The notes under the pieces are model-generated. The model was not told the DNA's origin. It saw only the letters and a list, made by a program, of their open reading frames with translations, and made no database searches. Source: Lachnospiraceae bacterium P6A3 (GTDB taxonomy: Bacteria > Bacillota > Clostridia > Lachnospirales > Lachnospiraceae). Taken from it: 64,000 bases of DNA. Where the stretch lies: contig JNKP01000001.1 of NCBI GenBank assembly GCA_000702085.1, positions 248,001 through 312,000 on the forward strand, written 5' to 3'. Positions 50,668-60,032 of the stretch are shown here, piece by piece. Both the position numbers and the translations under genes were made by a program. The number at the start of each line of letters is the position of its first letter. The first letter of the stretch is position 1.

Positions 50668-50697
50668 CAGGAGGGACGCTTCATTTTTGTCACCGGA
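50668..50697. repeat. Single arm of a REP-like GGGACGCTTC element
   Basis: GACAGGAGGGACGCTTCATT followed by TTTGTCACC closely matches the left arm of the palindrome at 20043-20073, but the second arm is missing. It lies between the pseudokinase start and the next terminator. Confidence 0.55.
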
Positions 50698-50700
50698 ACA

Positions 50701-50748
50701 ATAAAAAGGGTTCCTGCATTCCACGGGGTGACGTGGAACGCAGGAACC
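50701..50748 (-). terminator. Rho-independent terminator after the YD-repeat lipoprotein
   Basis: GGTTCCTGC.TTCCACG (from 50709) pairs with CGTGGAA.GCAGGAACC (to 50748), with AAAAA at 50703-50707 as the minus-strand U-run. Confidence 0.85.
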
Positions 50749-50763
50749 TCATCCGCTATCCGC

Positions 50764-51912
50764 TTAATAGACTATATATGCTCTTTCATCCAGCTTGCGG
50801 TCTTCTCTGTAATCAAGCTCTCTGCCCTTGTACTTGGCCGGATTAATATATACAAACTCCCAAACAGAGTAAGATGTAAGCCTGCCGGCCTGATAATGCT
50901 CGCACCTGACCTTATCCCCGTCCTCGTCGTAGAAATATACTGTCATGCACTCGGTGAGAACGGCATCAGAACCGTCTCCGTATGCTTGCTGAGAAATATA
51001 CTTTTCCGTGATTTCGGTTTTTTTGTATAGATAACCTTCATCCGCATATTCATATAAAATCTCGGTAGAATCCATGAAATCATAAATCTCATGGATCACA
51101 CGTCCTTCTTCATCGTAAACATATTCTTCATGGGACAGTAGCCTGTCATCGTCATAAGATACATATGTTGTCGTGCTGAGAAGATTACCGTTATCGTCAT
51201 AATCTTCTTCGGTCCGATACAGCTGTTCCCCGTCTTTGCCGATTTCAATAACCGTGCGGTGATTTCCGTCGGTCTCAATCACCATCTGCCTCGCAACGTA
51301 AGAAGTGCTGTCAGCAGCGTAAGAAGTGCCGTTAGCTTCGGTAATAATCCGGTTTATTGTATTCCCTTCGGAATCGATCGTATCTTCATATGAAAACTCT
51401 ATATTATCGTTTTCATCATAATCTTCTTCGTACCTTTTGCTCAGGTTTCCTTCGTCATCATATTCATATCTGATGATATAGTGGGAATACGAAAAAGATT
51501 CTTTGTATATAATATTTCCGTCTTTGTTGTATTCGCAGTATGTGTCTACATCGCCCTTGTAATTGTAAGTTGTTTCTTTAGTAAGATTTCCTTCTTCATC
51601 GAACTCTCTGTATGTCTGAAGCTTGTCTCCGCGTCCGTAAACGGATTCGTCCGCTATGATACCCGAACTGCTGTAAGTTCTTTCGGTTGTTTCATAGAGG
51701 TTTCCGCATGAATAGTAACACTCTTTGACAATATTCCCCGACTTGTCGAACTCATAATAATATTCACCGTAAGCACTCAGACCACCGTCGGAATAATACT
51801 GGAGAAATACGGAAGGCAATTTAACATCCCCTGCCGATGATCCGGAAGACCCGCAGGCGGTGAGACTTACCGTTAAAAGTGCCGTCATTAATGCAGATAT
51901 TATCTTTTTCAT
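50764..51912 (-). CDS. Lipoprotein with YD/RHS-like repeats
   Basis: 382 residues. The lipoprotein signal ends SLTAC with lipid C20, followed by a Ser/Gly linker. The rest is built of 20-25-residue repeats with a consensus like Y-x-(Y/F)-D-x-x-G-N-(L/I)-x-x-x: 'EFDEEGNLTKET', 'EYNKDGNIIYKES', 'EYDDEGNLSKRY', 'DYDDNGNLLSTT' and 'YFYDEDGDKVR', at least eight copies. This matches the YD repeats of RHS/teneurin barrels, here in a small surface-anchored form with no toxin domain. Function unknown; a carbohydrate or surface-binding role is possible. Confidence 0.8.
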   Translation of the reverse strand: MKKIISALMTALLTVSLTACGSSGSSAGDVKLPSVFLQYYSDGGLSAYGEYYYEFDKSGNIVKECYYSCGNLYETTERTYSSSGIIADESVYGRGDKLQTYREFDEEGNLTKETTYNYKGDVDTYCEYNKDGNIIYKESFSYSHYIIRYEYDDEGNLSKRYEEDYDENDNIEFSYEDTIDSEGNTINRIITEANGTSYAADSTSYVARQMVIETDGNHRTVIEIGKDGEQLYRTEEDYDDNGNLLSTTTYVSYDDDRLLSHEEYVYDEEGRVIHEIYDFMDSTEILYEYADEGYLYKKTEITEKYISQQAYGDGSDAVLTECMTVYFYDEDGDKVRCEHYQAGRLTSYSVWEFVYINPAKYKGRELDYREDRKLDERAYIVY

Positions 51913-52060
51913 AATTCACCCCTTTTAAAACCATAACAGCCTGTACATCTGTATAGACGGAATATTTGTCCGAAGGGTCACAGTAAAAAGCCATGTCAAA
52001 GACGGACTTCGGGGCTGCAGCCACCTCCTGAAAGAACCGTCATCACAGGTCCCGCTGTCA

Positions 52061-52091
52061 TCAAAAAAGGACGACTCAAAAGAGCCGTCCC
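52061..52091 (-). terminator. Terminator after the glycosyltransferase gene
   Basis: GGACG-CTC (from 52069) pairs with GAG-CGTCC (to 52090) around AAAA, with an A-run at 52063-52068. Confidence 0.75.
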
Positions 52092-52098
52092 TCACGCC

Positions 52099-53127
52099 TT
52101 AGTTGAATTTGAAAATTTTCTGCGCTATCTTGTAGCACTCAACGGAGACCTTGCGTCCGCCCTTGCCGGGAAGATTCATGGCATTTCCGGGAAGACCGCC
52201 TCTTAAGTATGCCCACAGATGCTTATCTCGTCCCTTGATATATGTCCACAGCTTCTGCTTTTCCAGAAGACTGTCATCGGTATTTTTCTTGATGAGAAGT
52301 ATGGATGAGATCGTGGTGATGATCTCAAGATAATTTCTCATATATTTATATCTCTTCTTGTCCTTGAGAGCCCTTGCCTTGTTATCAACCAGATAGTCGA
52401 TCATCAGGTAATTAACCCTGAGCTGCTGATCGATCCTGGAGATCATGATTTCTTCGTTTACGGACTGGTCGTCGCGGCCGATGTAGTATCTGTAAAAATT
52501 AACATCCAGATAATACATCTTCTCAACATGAAGAAGAGGCTGATATACATAAAGATTATCCACATAGAAGGTGTGCTCCGGAAGCACCATTCCCGAGTCT
52601 CTGAGAATCTGGGTCCTGTATATTGCGGAGTGCATCAGGATATAATGACCCTTCGAAAAATGATGGCAATCACTCCATGTAAAGATCTGATCCTGGGGGA
52701 ACATTCTGCGGAAATGAATTACTTTCTTTCTCTTCTCTCCGTCCTTCTCATATACATAATTGCTGATGAGAAGGTCAAGCTTTTCTCCGCACATGACAAG
52801 CTCTTTGAGCTTTCCGAGTATCTTGGCATAGGCACTGTTTTTTACCCAGTCATCGGAATCCACGACCTTAAAAAAGAGTCCCGTCGCATTCTGTATTCCG
52901 GTATTGACCGCACCGCCATGTCCCTTGTTGGGCTGATCGATGGCACGGACTATTCCGGGGTACTTTGCCTCGTATTCCCTGGCTATTTCAAGTGTGTTGT
53001 CCTTGGTTGATCCGTCATTAACAACCAGGATCTCGACATCATCCCCGCCGGGCAAAAGCGACTCAATCGCTTTTCTCATATAAGCCGCAGAATTGTAGCA
53101 GGGAATGGTGATCGTTAAAAGCTTCAT
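52099..53127 (-). CDS. Family 2 glycosyltransferase
   Basis: About 342 residues from ATG 53127 (MKLLTITIPCYNSAAYM). A GTG six codons earlier (53145) with a slightly better ribosome site is an alternative. The GT-A domain shows TITIPCYNS, ILVVNDGSTKDNT, PNKGHGGAVNTG and the metal-binding VVDSDDWV. The C-terminal 130 residues are basic and helical. It transfers a sugar to an envelope or lipid-linked acceptor; donor and acceptor are not predictable. It stands as a single gene with its own terminator. Confidence 0.88.
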   Translation of the reverse strand: MKLLTITIPCYNSAAYMRKAIESLLPGGDDVEILVVNDGSTKDNTLEIAREYEAKYPGIVRAIDQPNKGHGGAVNTGIQNATGLFFKVVDSDDWVKNSAYAKILGKLKELVMCGEKLDLLISNYVYEKDGEKRKKVIHFRRMFPQDQIFTWSDCHHFSKGHYILMHSAIYRTQILRDSGMVLPEHTFYVDNLYVYQPLLHVEKMYYLDVNFYRYYIGRDDQSVNEEIMISRIDQQLRVNYLMIDYLVDNKARALKDKKRYKYMRNYLEIITTISSILLIKKNTDDSLLEKQKLWTYIKGRDKHLWAYLRGGLPGNAMNLPGKGGRKVSVECYKIAQKIFKFN

Positions 53128-53232
53128 AAATTCATCCCGGTCCACAAAAGGACCTTCTCCTTAGTATTGATCTTGCAACGATGATTTTAAATCTTTATCC
53201 GGTAAATGTACAGAAAAAGCGTCCCCGGAACG

Positions 53233-54144
53233 CTAACCGTCTGCCCCTAATTTCCCGCCTTTATAAGGAACTCTGGCGGAAGGCACTTCTTCTGATGCGG
53301 GATCGGTATGAACCGACTGATCGTCAAAGAAGATCTGTGCACCGAATGCCTTGAGGATTTCTTTTTTCTCGACTCCTCCGAGGAAAAATGCCTCGTCAAG
53401 TCTGACATTCCAGCTTCTGAGCGTTTTGATGACTCTTTCATGCGCAGGCGCGCTTCTGGCTGTAACAAGAGCGGTACGGATAGGGCATTCTTCACCGTAT
53501 TTATTACGGATCTGGGTAAGCTTCTTCAAAAAGCTTGCAAAGGGTCCTTCATTGAGAGGATTATCCGCATTGATCTCTTCGTTTTCTTCGAAGGCTTTAA
53601 GGCCCTTCTCTTTATAGATCACCTCGGATGCATCATCGAATAAAACCGCATCTCCGTCAAATGCGATCCTTATGGAACCGTCGGTCGCACCGGGATATGT
53701 ATGATCTGTAATGATCATGCCGGCTGCTATCCCGCTGTTTATCGCATTCTGGACATCATCCTCGTACGCCGAAAGGAACAGATCGGTTTTAAAGGCTTTC
53801 AGATACGGTGAAAGCGACGATCCGCTGACAAGCACGGCGCGGGTTATCTTAAGTCCGTAATGTTTGATGGAATTGAAAACCCTGAGAGATGTATTGGTGG
53901 AATTCCTCGACATGATGATAACCTCGACGAGGGGGTTATCGGGATCCCTGTCATTAAGTGAAAGAAGGCTCTTGATCAGTGAAAAACCGGGTCCGGGTTC
54001 AAGAATGTCTTTCTCGTGCTCGAACTGATATGACTGGTATGCATCAAGTCCTTCTTTTTCGAATATTTCGTTTTCTCTTGTAAGGTCAAAAAGAGCTCTC
54101 GATGAAACTCCTATGACCATTTTATCTTCAAGTGCGTATGCCAT
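53233..54144 (-). CDS. Cytosolic 5'-nucleotidase (NT5C1/SNT family)
   Basis: The start at 54144 (MAYALEDKMVIGVSSRALFD) has AAGGAGG four to five bases upstream. 303 residues. Family motifs: VIGVSSRALFDLTREN at the start, VEVIIMSRNSTNTSLRVFNSI, IAFDGDAVLFDDASE (nucleophile Asp), AFFLGGVEKKEIL and IFFDDQSVH. It dephosphorylates nucleoside monophosphates, as in pfam NT5C1 proteins. It follows the DUF1653 gene by 29 bases. Confidence 0.88.
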   Translation of the reverse strand: MAYALEDKMVIGVSSRALFDLTRENEIFEKEGLDAYQSYQFEHEKDILEPGPGFSLIKSLLSLNDRDPDNPLVEVIIMSRNSTNTSLRVFNSIKHYGLKITRAVLVSGSSLSPYLKAFKTDLFLSAYEDDVQNAINSGIAAGMIITDHTYPGATDGSIRIAFDGDAVLFDDASEVIYKEKGLKAFEENEEINADNPLNEGPFASFLKKLTQIRNKYGEECPIRTALVTARSAPAHERVIKTLRSWNVRLDEAFFLGGVEKKEILKAFGAQIFFDDQSVHTDPASEEVPSARVPYKGGKLGADG

Positions 54145-54173
54145 AAGCCCTCCTTGGGGCCGTACAGTGTTCG

Positions 54174-54707
54174 TCACTTTCTGAGTCGTTCACCTTCATA
54201 TTTACCGAGTATGAGAAGTGATTCTCGAAGAGACAGATACTTGGTACGTACATCTCCCTCGGGAAGCTCCACATCACATGCGGTAGCCATCGTGATAAGC
54301 ATTTCATCCGTAAGTCTGTGATTAAGAGATGCAAGTATATGGAGCCTGTCCGCGGAACTCTTCGCATCCAGGAAATCTTCAACTTCGGGATCCAGTCCCT
54401 CCGTTCCGGTTCTCTCAGCCGCCTTTGCGGGAGCTGCAGCCTGAGGCTGAGCGGGCTGAACGGTCTTATTACCCTGACCGGGTTCTACTTTTTCGAATCT
54501 CATATCCTGAACGGCATCGGGATATTTAACCTTATCCACGGGGGAGAGGAAATTGACCACGGGTCTGGCCCATACCTTGGACGGATCCTCTTCGGATCTG
54601 TAGATCACAAGTCCCTCTGAAGTTTCGGTATGCTGTGCTATGGTGACGATCCTGTACAAACCGCCTTTAAAATGTCTGTAAAGTTCTCCTTCAACGGGCT
54701 GAGCCAT
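54174..54707 (-). CDS. DUF1653-domain protein
   Basis: 177 residues. The N-terminal ~70 residues are a clear DUF1653 domain (GELYRHFKGGLYRIVTIAQHTETSEGLVIYRS...WARPVVNFL). A Pro/Ala/Gln-rich linker (about 80-105) leads to a helical C-terminal domain of 65 residues. DUF1653 often appears alone or next to nucleotide enzymes; its function is unknown. AAGGAG supports the ATG. It is first of a two-gene unit with the 5'-nucleotidase. Confidence 0.85.
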   Translation of the reverse strand: MAQPVEGELYRHFKGGLYRIVTIAQHTETSEGLVIYRSEEDPSKVWARPVVNFLSPVDKVKYPDAVQDMRFEKVEPGQGNKTVQPAQPQAAAPAKAAERTGTEGLDPEVEDFLDAKSSADRLHILASLNHRLTDEMLITMATACDVELPEGDVRTKYLSLRESLLILGKYEGERLRK

Positions 54708-54785
54708 ATTGTCTCCTTATACATGTTTCTTATTTGGATTGTCTGCAAAACAGACACTAACAGTATAACCCATCCGCCGCTAAAT

Positions 54786-55175
54786 TTAAATAATCTTGAT
54801 AGCTGTGGTGCATCTCGGATCCGTAAAAGAAAGCCCCTCAAGTGCTACGGTAATCTCCTCCTTTCTCTCATCGGATGCATATTCGAATCTGCTGTTATGA
54901 ACGCTGAGAGTATAGGATCTCATTCCGTTTTCATCGGTCGTGTGATTGAGCATGACTCCCGAATTCACATAGCCCTCTTCGTTCAGATATGCCCTTGCGC
55001 TGCTTACATATTCATCCTCAAGATCACGGAAATATTCGTTCAGCGCCTCACTGTCATTCTGCTCAAGGCCTTTTACCGTTATCGAGAAAAAAAAGAACGC
55101 ACCCGCTATGAGAAGTACAGTCAGTATTCCTAGATAGAGATAATCTTTTTTGAAAATGTTTTTTAATGTACTCAT
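54786..55175 (-). CDS. Small signal-anchored protein
   Basis: 129 residues with one N-terminal TM helix (about 12-33). The rest is an acidic extracytoplasmic domain rich in charged residues, ending 'FTDPRCTTAIKII'. No family is recognised. It lies alone between the DUF1653 gene and the diguanylate cyclase. AGGAAGG lies seven bases before the ATG. Confidence 0.6.
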   Translation of the reverse strand: MSTLKNIFKKDYLYLGILTVLLIAGAFFFFSITVKGLEQNDSEALNEYFRDLEDEYVSSARAYLNEEGYVNSGVMLNHTTDENGMRSYTLSVHNSRFEYASDERKEEITVALEGLSFTDPRCTTAIKII

Positions 55176-55252
55176 AAGAACCTTCCTTTCAAACCGGGCA
55201 CCCCGCCCTTACAAGACAGATTGTATATGATGTAATGTGTAAAATTTTCCAC

Positions 55253-55291
55253 ATAAAAAACTCCCGGTGCAATGAAACACTGCATCGGGAG
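55253..55291 (-). terminator. Rho-independent terminator after the diguanylate cyclase
   Basis: CTCCCGGTGCA (55261-55271) pairs with TGCATCGGGAG (55281-55291), preceded by six A residues. Confidence 0.85.
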
Positions 55292-55315
55292 ATCCGTACT
55301 GTTTTAACTAATATT

Positions 55316-56422
55316 TTATGCCTGCTGTTCTTTAACGGGCTCGGGCATCAGATAAGCGGTTACCTGGTTCCTGCCGTTTTCCTTGGATGCATATACACCT
55401 GCATCGGCATATTTAAACGCATCCGAGAATGTGGTGGGGAATGTGGAGCTTACGATACCGCAGCTGAATGTGACATTCCTCTCGGTAAACTTGTAATGAA
55501 TCTTTCCGAATTTCTCTCTGAGATCATCCATATATTCGATATGGTCATGGAAGTCTCCGCCGTCAAACACAAAGATGAATTCCTCTCCGCCGTATCTTCC
55601 GACGACCAGGTTGTCCTTCATGTTCTTGTTGACCGTATCACCGAATTTCCAGAGTACAACGTCACCGTTTTTGTGACCGTATGTATCGTTGATGCTCTTG
55701 AAGAAGTCAAGGTCTACAACCGCCAGCGAAACGGGATGCTCGGGCGATGCGTTGAGAAGGAAAATATCCGCCTTCTCCTGGGCGTAAGGCCTTGTGTGGA
55801 GATAAGTGAGCTGGTCTATCTCAAGACGCTGTCTGTAGCTCTCCTGCTTTTCGTTAGCCGCATAGACGATATTCTGCATCTCCTTGTTATAAAGGATGAT
55901 CGTTCTCGAAACTATGGCACCGCAGGTAAGAACAAACATAACAACCAGCATGCTCTGCAGGAAATAGTTATATTCTTCGGGATGCATGAGCATCTGGAAG
56001 AACGCACTCATCGCAACCAGGATTATGGAGTAAACGGTTACGCTGAAAAGCAGATGCATATCGTGGAATACGCTGCAGAAAATTACGGCAAGGATCGGAA
56101 GACTCCAGAGAACCACATAATAACCGTTCCAGAATGATAAGCTTCCGCCTATGGTGGCAAAAGCAAACGAGCAAACGAAACACTTCATGGAATTATCGAA
56201 TTTTTCCGAAGCATTTACGTATAATGCGACAAATGAAGCAATGACATTAATGACCGTCGGAATGATTATCCTGGTTATCAGGTATATATGCTTGGCATCA
56301 TCAATAAAATGGAACAGAGTGCCCGCAAGAAATACAAGCAGACTGATTCCGAATCCGATTCCTGTAAGCTGGAAAAATACAATTATGATCTTTTGTCTGG
56401 CAATTGTTTCAGCTTTATTCAT
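55316..56422 (-). CDS. Membrane diguanylate cyclase (GGDEF)
   Basis: About 368 residues from ATG 56422; an ATG four codons earlier is possible and neither has a good ribosome site. Six hydrophobic helices fill residues 15-185. The GGDEF domain has DQLTYLHTR, VVDLDFFKSINDTYGHKNGD and the active-site GRYGGEEF (GGEEF at about 278-282), an active variant. No RxxD inhibitory site is seen at the expected position before it. It would make c-di-GMP, affecting motility or surface behaviour together with the chemoreceptors in the region. Confidence 0.9.
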   Translation of the reverse strand: MNKAETIARQKIIIVFFQLTGIGFGISLLVFLAGTLFHFIDDAKHIYLITRIIIPTVINVIASFVALYVNASEKFDNSMKCFVCSFAFATIGGSLSFWNGYYVVLWSLPILAVIFCSVFHDMHLLFSVTVYSIILVAMSAFFQMLMHPEEYNYFLQSMLVVMFVLTCGAIVSRTIILYNKEMQNIVYAANEKQESYRQRLEIDQLTYLHTRPYAQEKADIFLLNASPEHPVSLAVVDLDFFKSINDTYGHKNGDVVLWKFGDTVNKNMKDNLVVGRYGGEEFIFVFDGGDFHDHIEYMDDLREKFGKIHYKFTERNVTFSCGIVSSTFPTTFSDAFKYADAGVYASKENGRNQVTAYLMPEPVKEQQA

Positions 56423-56494
56423 AATTACATACAATTTTAATATCAGGATATCAAAATATCAACCGATAATAGGAAAATACCAAAACAGGCATTT

Positions 56495-56530
56495 AAAAAA
56501 TCAATGGGGGACGCTTTCGCGTCCCCCATT
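56495..56530 (-). terminator. Rho-independent terminator after the second chemoreceptor
   Basis: AATGGGGGACGC (56503-56514) pairs perfectly with GCGTCCCCCATT (56519-56530) around TTTC, and six A residues at 56495-56500 give the U-run. Confidence 0.93.
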
Positions 56531-56543
56531 AAAGGAAAACCTG

Positions 56544-58586
56544 TTATGAAAGCTTGAAATAATCGATGGCAACGCCCATGTCCTGGTTGACGTCACGCAT
56601 CTTGACAGTGGAATCAAGAGTATCGGTACATGCGCTTGTAACGGTCTGGCAGGATGCGGCAACTTCTTCTGCAGAAGCTCCGAGTTCCTCTGAGATCGCA
56701 CCGAGCTCCGTGGTCGAATTGGTAAGATCGGCCTTGATCTTATCAAGCTGTGCGGTAATATCTTTGATCGTATCGATCTCGGTAATGGAAGCTGCTACGG
56801 AATCGGAAAGAACATTGAACTTCTCCTGAGCCTGTTCAATATCTTCACGCTCCTTGCTGATGACTTCATATACTCTGTTACTGATGTCAACGGTTCCGTT
56901 AGACATAACAATGACATTCTCGATGATCTGCTTGATCTCTTTTGCAGATTCTGCGGAAGAATCCGCAAGGGATCTGATCTCATCCGCAACAACCGCAAAT
57001 CCGCGGCCTGCCTCTCCGGCACGTGCGGCTTCGATTGATGCATTGAGTGAAAGCAGGTTAGTCTGAGCTGCAATCGACTCGATAGCCTGAATAGCGGTTT
57101 CGATATTTCCGATGGCGGTATTGGTCTCGGCAATCTTATCATTAATGTTCTTCATCGCTTCAACGGATTCGTTTGCACCGGAGTAAACCGACTTCATGCA
57201 GTTCGTAGCTTCACTGTTGGCCTCACGTATTGTCTGTGATTCGTCATAAAGTCTGCGGACATTATCATTGAGGTTTTCAACATCACAGCCAAGCTCAACA
57301 GCCTTCTCTGCCATGATCTGAGCATTTTCTGCAACGCTCTGTGAAGTGGAAGCAACTTCTCCGATGGCGGTGTTGATCTGGGAGATGGACTCAACATTGT
57401 TGCTGGTCATTTCATCAACATTGACGATTGCTTCATTGAGAACATTTGCGGAATCCTTGACCGATCTCATGGAATCGTTAAGAGATGTTCTGAGTGATTT
57501 AAACGAATCGATAATTTGTATGGTTTCATCAATGATGGAGTGAGCATCACAGTCAACCGTAACATCTCCGGTTCCGAGTACCGAAATAGCTGCTGCTGTC
57601 TTTTTCAGAGGCTTTGAAATAATATTTGCTACAACGATTGCAAGGGCGGTAAACAGCACTATGCTTATGACACATATAACGACTGTCCACTTCTTCGTGG
57701 AATTTACACCCGACAAAATATCATCTTCATCGGCAGTAAGTACTGCTATATATGCATTGTCTGCGCCAATATAATATGCAGCGTACTTTGTCTTGCCTTT
57801 ATATTCATAGGTAATGCAGTCAGGTTCGGGAGTCCTTCCTGCTTCAAGCTCTGCAACAAGTGATTTTACCGCTGCGTTCTCAACAGGATTACCTATCTTG
57901 GTCTCGTCGGGGTGATAAAGCATGGTTCCCTGATTATCAACAAAATAGATATATGCACTTTCGTGATTAAGCGAAGATACATCGGAAATCTTGGAAGCAA
58001 CATTGTTGACCAGAGTTCCTGCTCCTACAAAACCGATGGGAGTTCCGTTATCCATTATGGGATAATACAGCGACATAACAAGCTGTCCGGATGCGGGGGA
58101 GGTAATGATACCCGTGTTGTAAACACCATCCGCTCCGAGAATACTGGAACGAAGTGCCGCAAGAGAATCGCCTTCTCTCAGGATCATTCCCACAGCGCCC
58201 TGATTGGGGTGAGTCATGACCTTGGTATCCCAATCCGCCAAATACAAGCCTTCCCAGCCGTCAAGGGATGCATAAAAGTCCAGTGTATACTGTTCAGCTT
58301 CAGCCGCAATCTCGGGATCATCCGGATTTTTCAGATATTCCTTTAAGATAGGAGCCGATGCAAACGCCTGGAGCGTTCTTACATTGGTATCGGTAGCAGT
58401 ATCAAACGAAGTTCCGGTCTCCATGATTACCTGAAGAAGCGAACTGTTCGTCCAGTTCTTCATCTCTCTGCTGCTTACCGTGATCAGGCATATGCTCAGT
58501 ATAAGCGATGCGCTGATAAGAGGAATAAGTGCGTACAGGATAAGCGTACTCCTCATGTTAAGTTTTGCCGAACTCTTTTGTTTCAT
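56544..58586 (-). CDS. Methyl-accepting chemotaxis protein with dCache sensor
   Basis: 680 residues. TM1 is at about 13-36, the dCache sensor at 40-300 ([24 protein letters not shown] and [21 protein letters not shown]), TM2 at about 302-328, HAMP next, then the signalling coiled coil with the conserved tip [21 protein letters not shown]-like stretch (here QTNLLSL). The sensor pattern '[14 protein letters not shown]' is typical of amino-acid-type or carboxylate dCache receptors, but the ligand is not predictable. GGGAGG lies eight bases before the ATG. Monocistronic. Confidence 0.93.
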   Translation of the reverse strand: MKQKSSAKLNMRSTLILYALIPLISASLILSICLITVSSREMKNWTNSSLLQVIMETGTSFDTATDTNVRTLQAFASAPILKEYLKNPDDPEIAAEAEQYTLDFYASLDGWEGLYLADWDTKVMTHPNQGAVGMILREGDSLAALRSSILGADGVYNTGIITSPASGQLVMSLYYPIMDNGTPIGFVGAGTLVNNVASKISDVSSLNHESAYIYFVDNQGTMLYHPDETKIGNPVENAAVKSLVAELEAGRTPEPDCITYEYKGKTKYAAYYIGADNAYIAVLTADEDDILSGVNSTKKWTVVICVISIVLFTALAIVVANIISKPLKKTAAAISVLGTGDVTVDCDAHSIIDETIQIIDSFKSLRTSLNDSMRSVKDSANVLNEAIVNVDEMTSNNVESISQINTAIGEVASTSQSVAENAQIMAEKAVELGCDVENLNDNVRRLYDESQTIREANSEATNCMKSVYSGANESVEAMKNINDKIAETNTAIGNIETAIQAIESIAAQTNLLSLNASIEAARAGEAGRGFAVVADEIRSLADSSAESAKEIKQIIENVIVMSNGTVDISNRVYEVISKEREDIEQAQEKFNVLSDSVAASITEIDTIKDITAQLDKIKADLTNSTTELGAISEELGASAEEVAASCQTVTSACTDTLDSTVKMRDVNQDMGVAIDYFKLS

Positions 58587-58703
58587 ACAAAAATCCTCCC
58601 GCTAAGTTTTTCTTAAAGGGAACGAACCCTTTGTTAACGAATATTATAAAACTTTTTTAACTTTTTTTTCAGATTATTTTCAAATCTGTTAGAATTTTTT
58701 TGT

Positions 58704-60032
58704 ATGAAAGATCTCACCAAAGGAAAACCTCTCAGAATAATATGTCTCTTTTCCCTTCCAATCTTACTCGGAAGGCTCTTTAATCTTGCATATTCGCTTG
58801 CAGACATGAAAATCCTGGGATATTTCCTCGGAAAAGACGCCATAGCGGCCGCAGGATCCGTATCTTCCCTGTATGATCTGACAAATTCATTTATAATCGG
58901 TCTCACAAACGGATTCGGCGTCATTACCGCAATGCATTACGGCTCCGGAAACATGGCGAAAACAAAACGCTCCGTATCAACCTCCGTTTTCCTGGCTCTG
59001 ACATGTGCGGTTCTGATTATCGTCATATGCTTTTCGCTTTTTGATCCCATTTTGAATATCCTGAACGTGCCTTCTACCGTAAGAAGCGGTGCATCGGATT
59101 ATATCGGCATAATGCTTACCGGTCTTATTTTTGCCGCATTTTACAACTGCCTTGCCGCATCGCTCCGCGCCGTGGGAGATGCATATACTCCTCTCATTTT
59201 CCTGATCCTTTCAACGGTTCTGAACATCGTACTTGATATATTTTTCGTTGGAAATCTTGCCCTTGGGACCAAAGGCGCCGCCATGGCAACCGTGGCAAGT
59301 CAGATCATCTGCTCCGTTCTGTGCTACATTTACACTTACATCAGATATAAGGAACTCCGGTTCGGAATAAAGGACCTTATCCCGTCCGAAAAAACAGGCA
59401 TTCGTACTCTTTTATCATCAGGAATGTCCATGGCTCTTATGAGCTCCATGGTGGCATTCGGAACCCTTTCGCTTCAATCGGCCATCAACTCCCTTGGAGA
59501 CAACATAGTCGTTGCGCACGCCGCGACCAGAAAGCTTTCGGGCATCTACATGCTGCCTTTCGGAGTCTTCGGAACCGCAATGGCAACTTACAGCGGACAA
59601 AACTACGGTGCGGGACGTATTGACAGGATTAAAGAAGGCATCAAAGTCACGGTTCTCATCTCCTGCATTTATTCCGCGCTGTGCGTTCTCGTAAGCTACA
59701 CAATCTGCCCGAAGATCATCGAAGCACTCACCAGCACGAGCGAACCGGAGATCATTTTAAACGCGGTAAATTATCAGAAATTCGACACTCTGTTTTATTT
59801 TGTCACCGCTTATATATGTGTGTACAGAAATGCTCTTCAGGGAATGGGTGAGCACAGACTCCCCGTCATATCAAGCTTTGCAGAGCTTCTGGGAAAGCTT
59901 CTCATTGCGGTCTTCCTGACACCGGTCCTTAAATACACCGGCATAATCATCGCGGAACCCGCAGTTTGGATAATCATGATCATCCCGCTTATATACGGAA
60001 TGCATAAGAAAATGAAGGAAGAAACTATATGA
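58704..60032 (+). CDS. MATE-family multidrug/cation exporter
   Basis: 442 residues with twelve membrane helices in two homologous halves. The N-terminal half begins GKPLRIICLFSLPILLGRLFNLAYSLADMKILGYFLGKDAIAAAG and has NGFGVITAMHYGSGN, typical of the MepA/NorM-like group. The second half starts near 'IRTLLSSGMSMALMSSMVAFG'. Uses Na+ or H+ to expel drugs or metabolites. It overlaps the next gene by four bases (ATGA). No regulator is adjacent. Confidence 0.9.
   Translation: MKDLTKGKPLRIICLFSLPILLGRLFNLAYSLADMKILGYFLGKDAIAAAGSVSSLYDLTNSFIIGLTNGFGVITAMHYGSGNMAKTKRSVSTSVFLALTCAVLIIVICFSLFDPILNILNVPSTVRSGASDYIGIMLTGLIFAAFYNCLAASLRAVGDAYTPLIFLILSTVLNIVLDIFFVGNLALGTKGAAMATVASQIICSVLCYIYTYIRYKELRFGIKDLIPSEKTGIRTLLSSGMSMALMSSMVAFGTLSLQSAINSLGDNIVVAHAATRKLSGIYMLPFGVFGTAMATYSGQNYGAGRIDRIKEGIKVTVLISCIYSALCVLVSYTICPKIIEALTSTSEPEIILNAVNYQKFDTLFYFVTAYICVYRNALQGMGEHRLPVISSFAELLGKLLIAVFLTPVLKYTGIIIAEPAVWIIMIIPLIYGMHKKMKEETI

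Noticed and set aside
51821-52024. 67-codon frame upstream of the YD-repeat lipoprotein
   Set aside because: It overlaps the lipoprotein signal region in another frame, has no ribosome site and no recognisable pattern.
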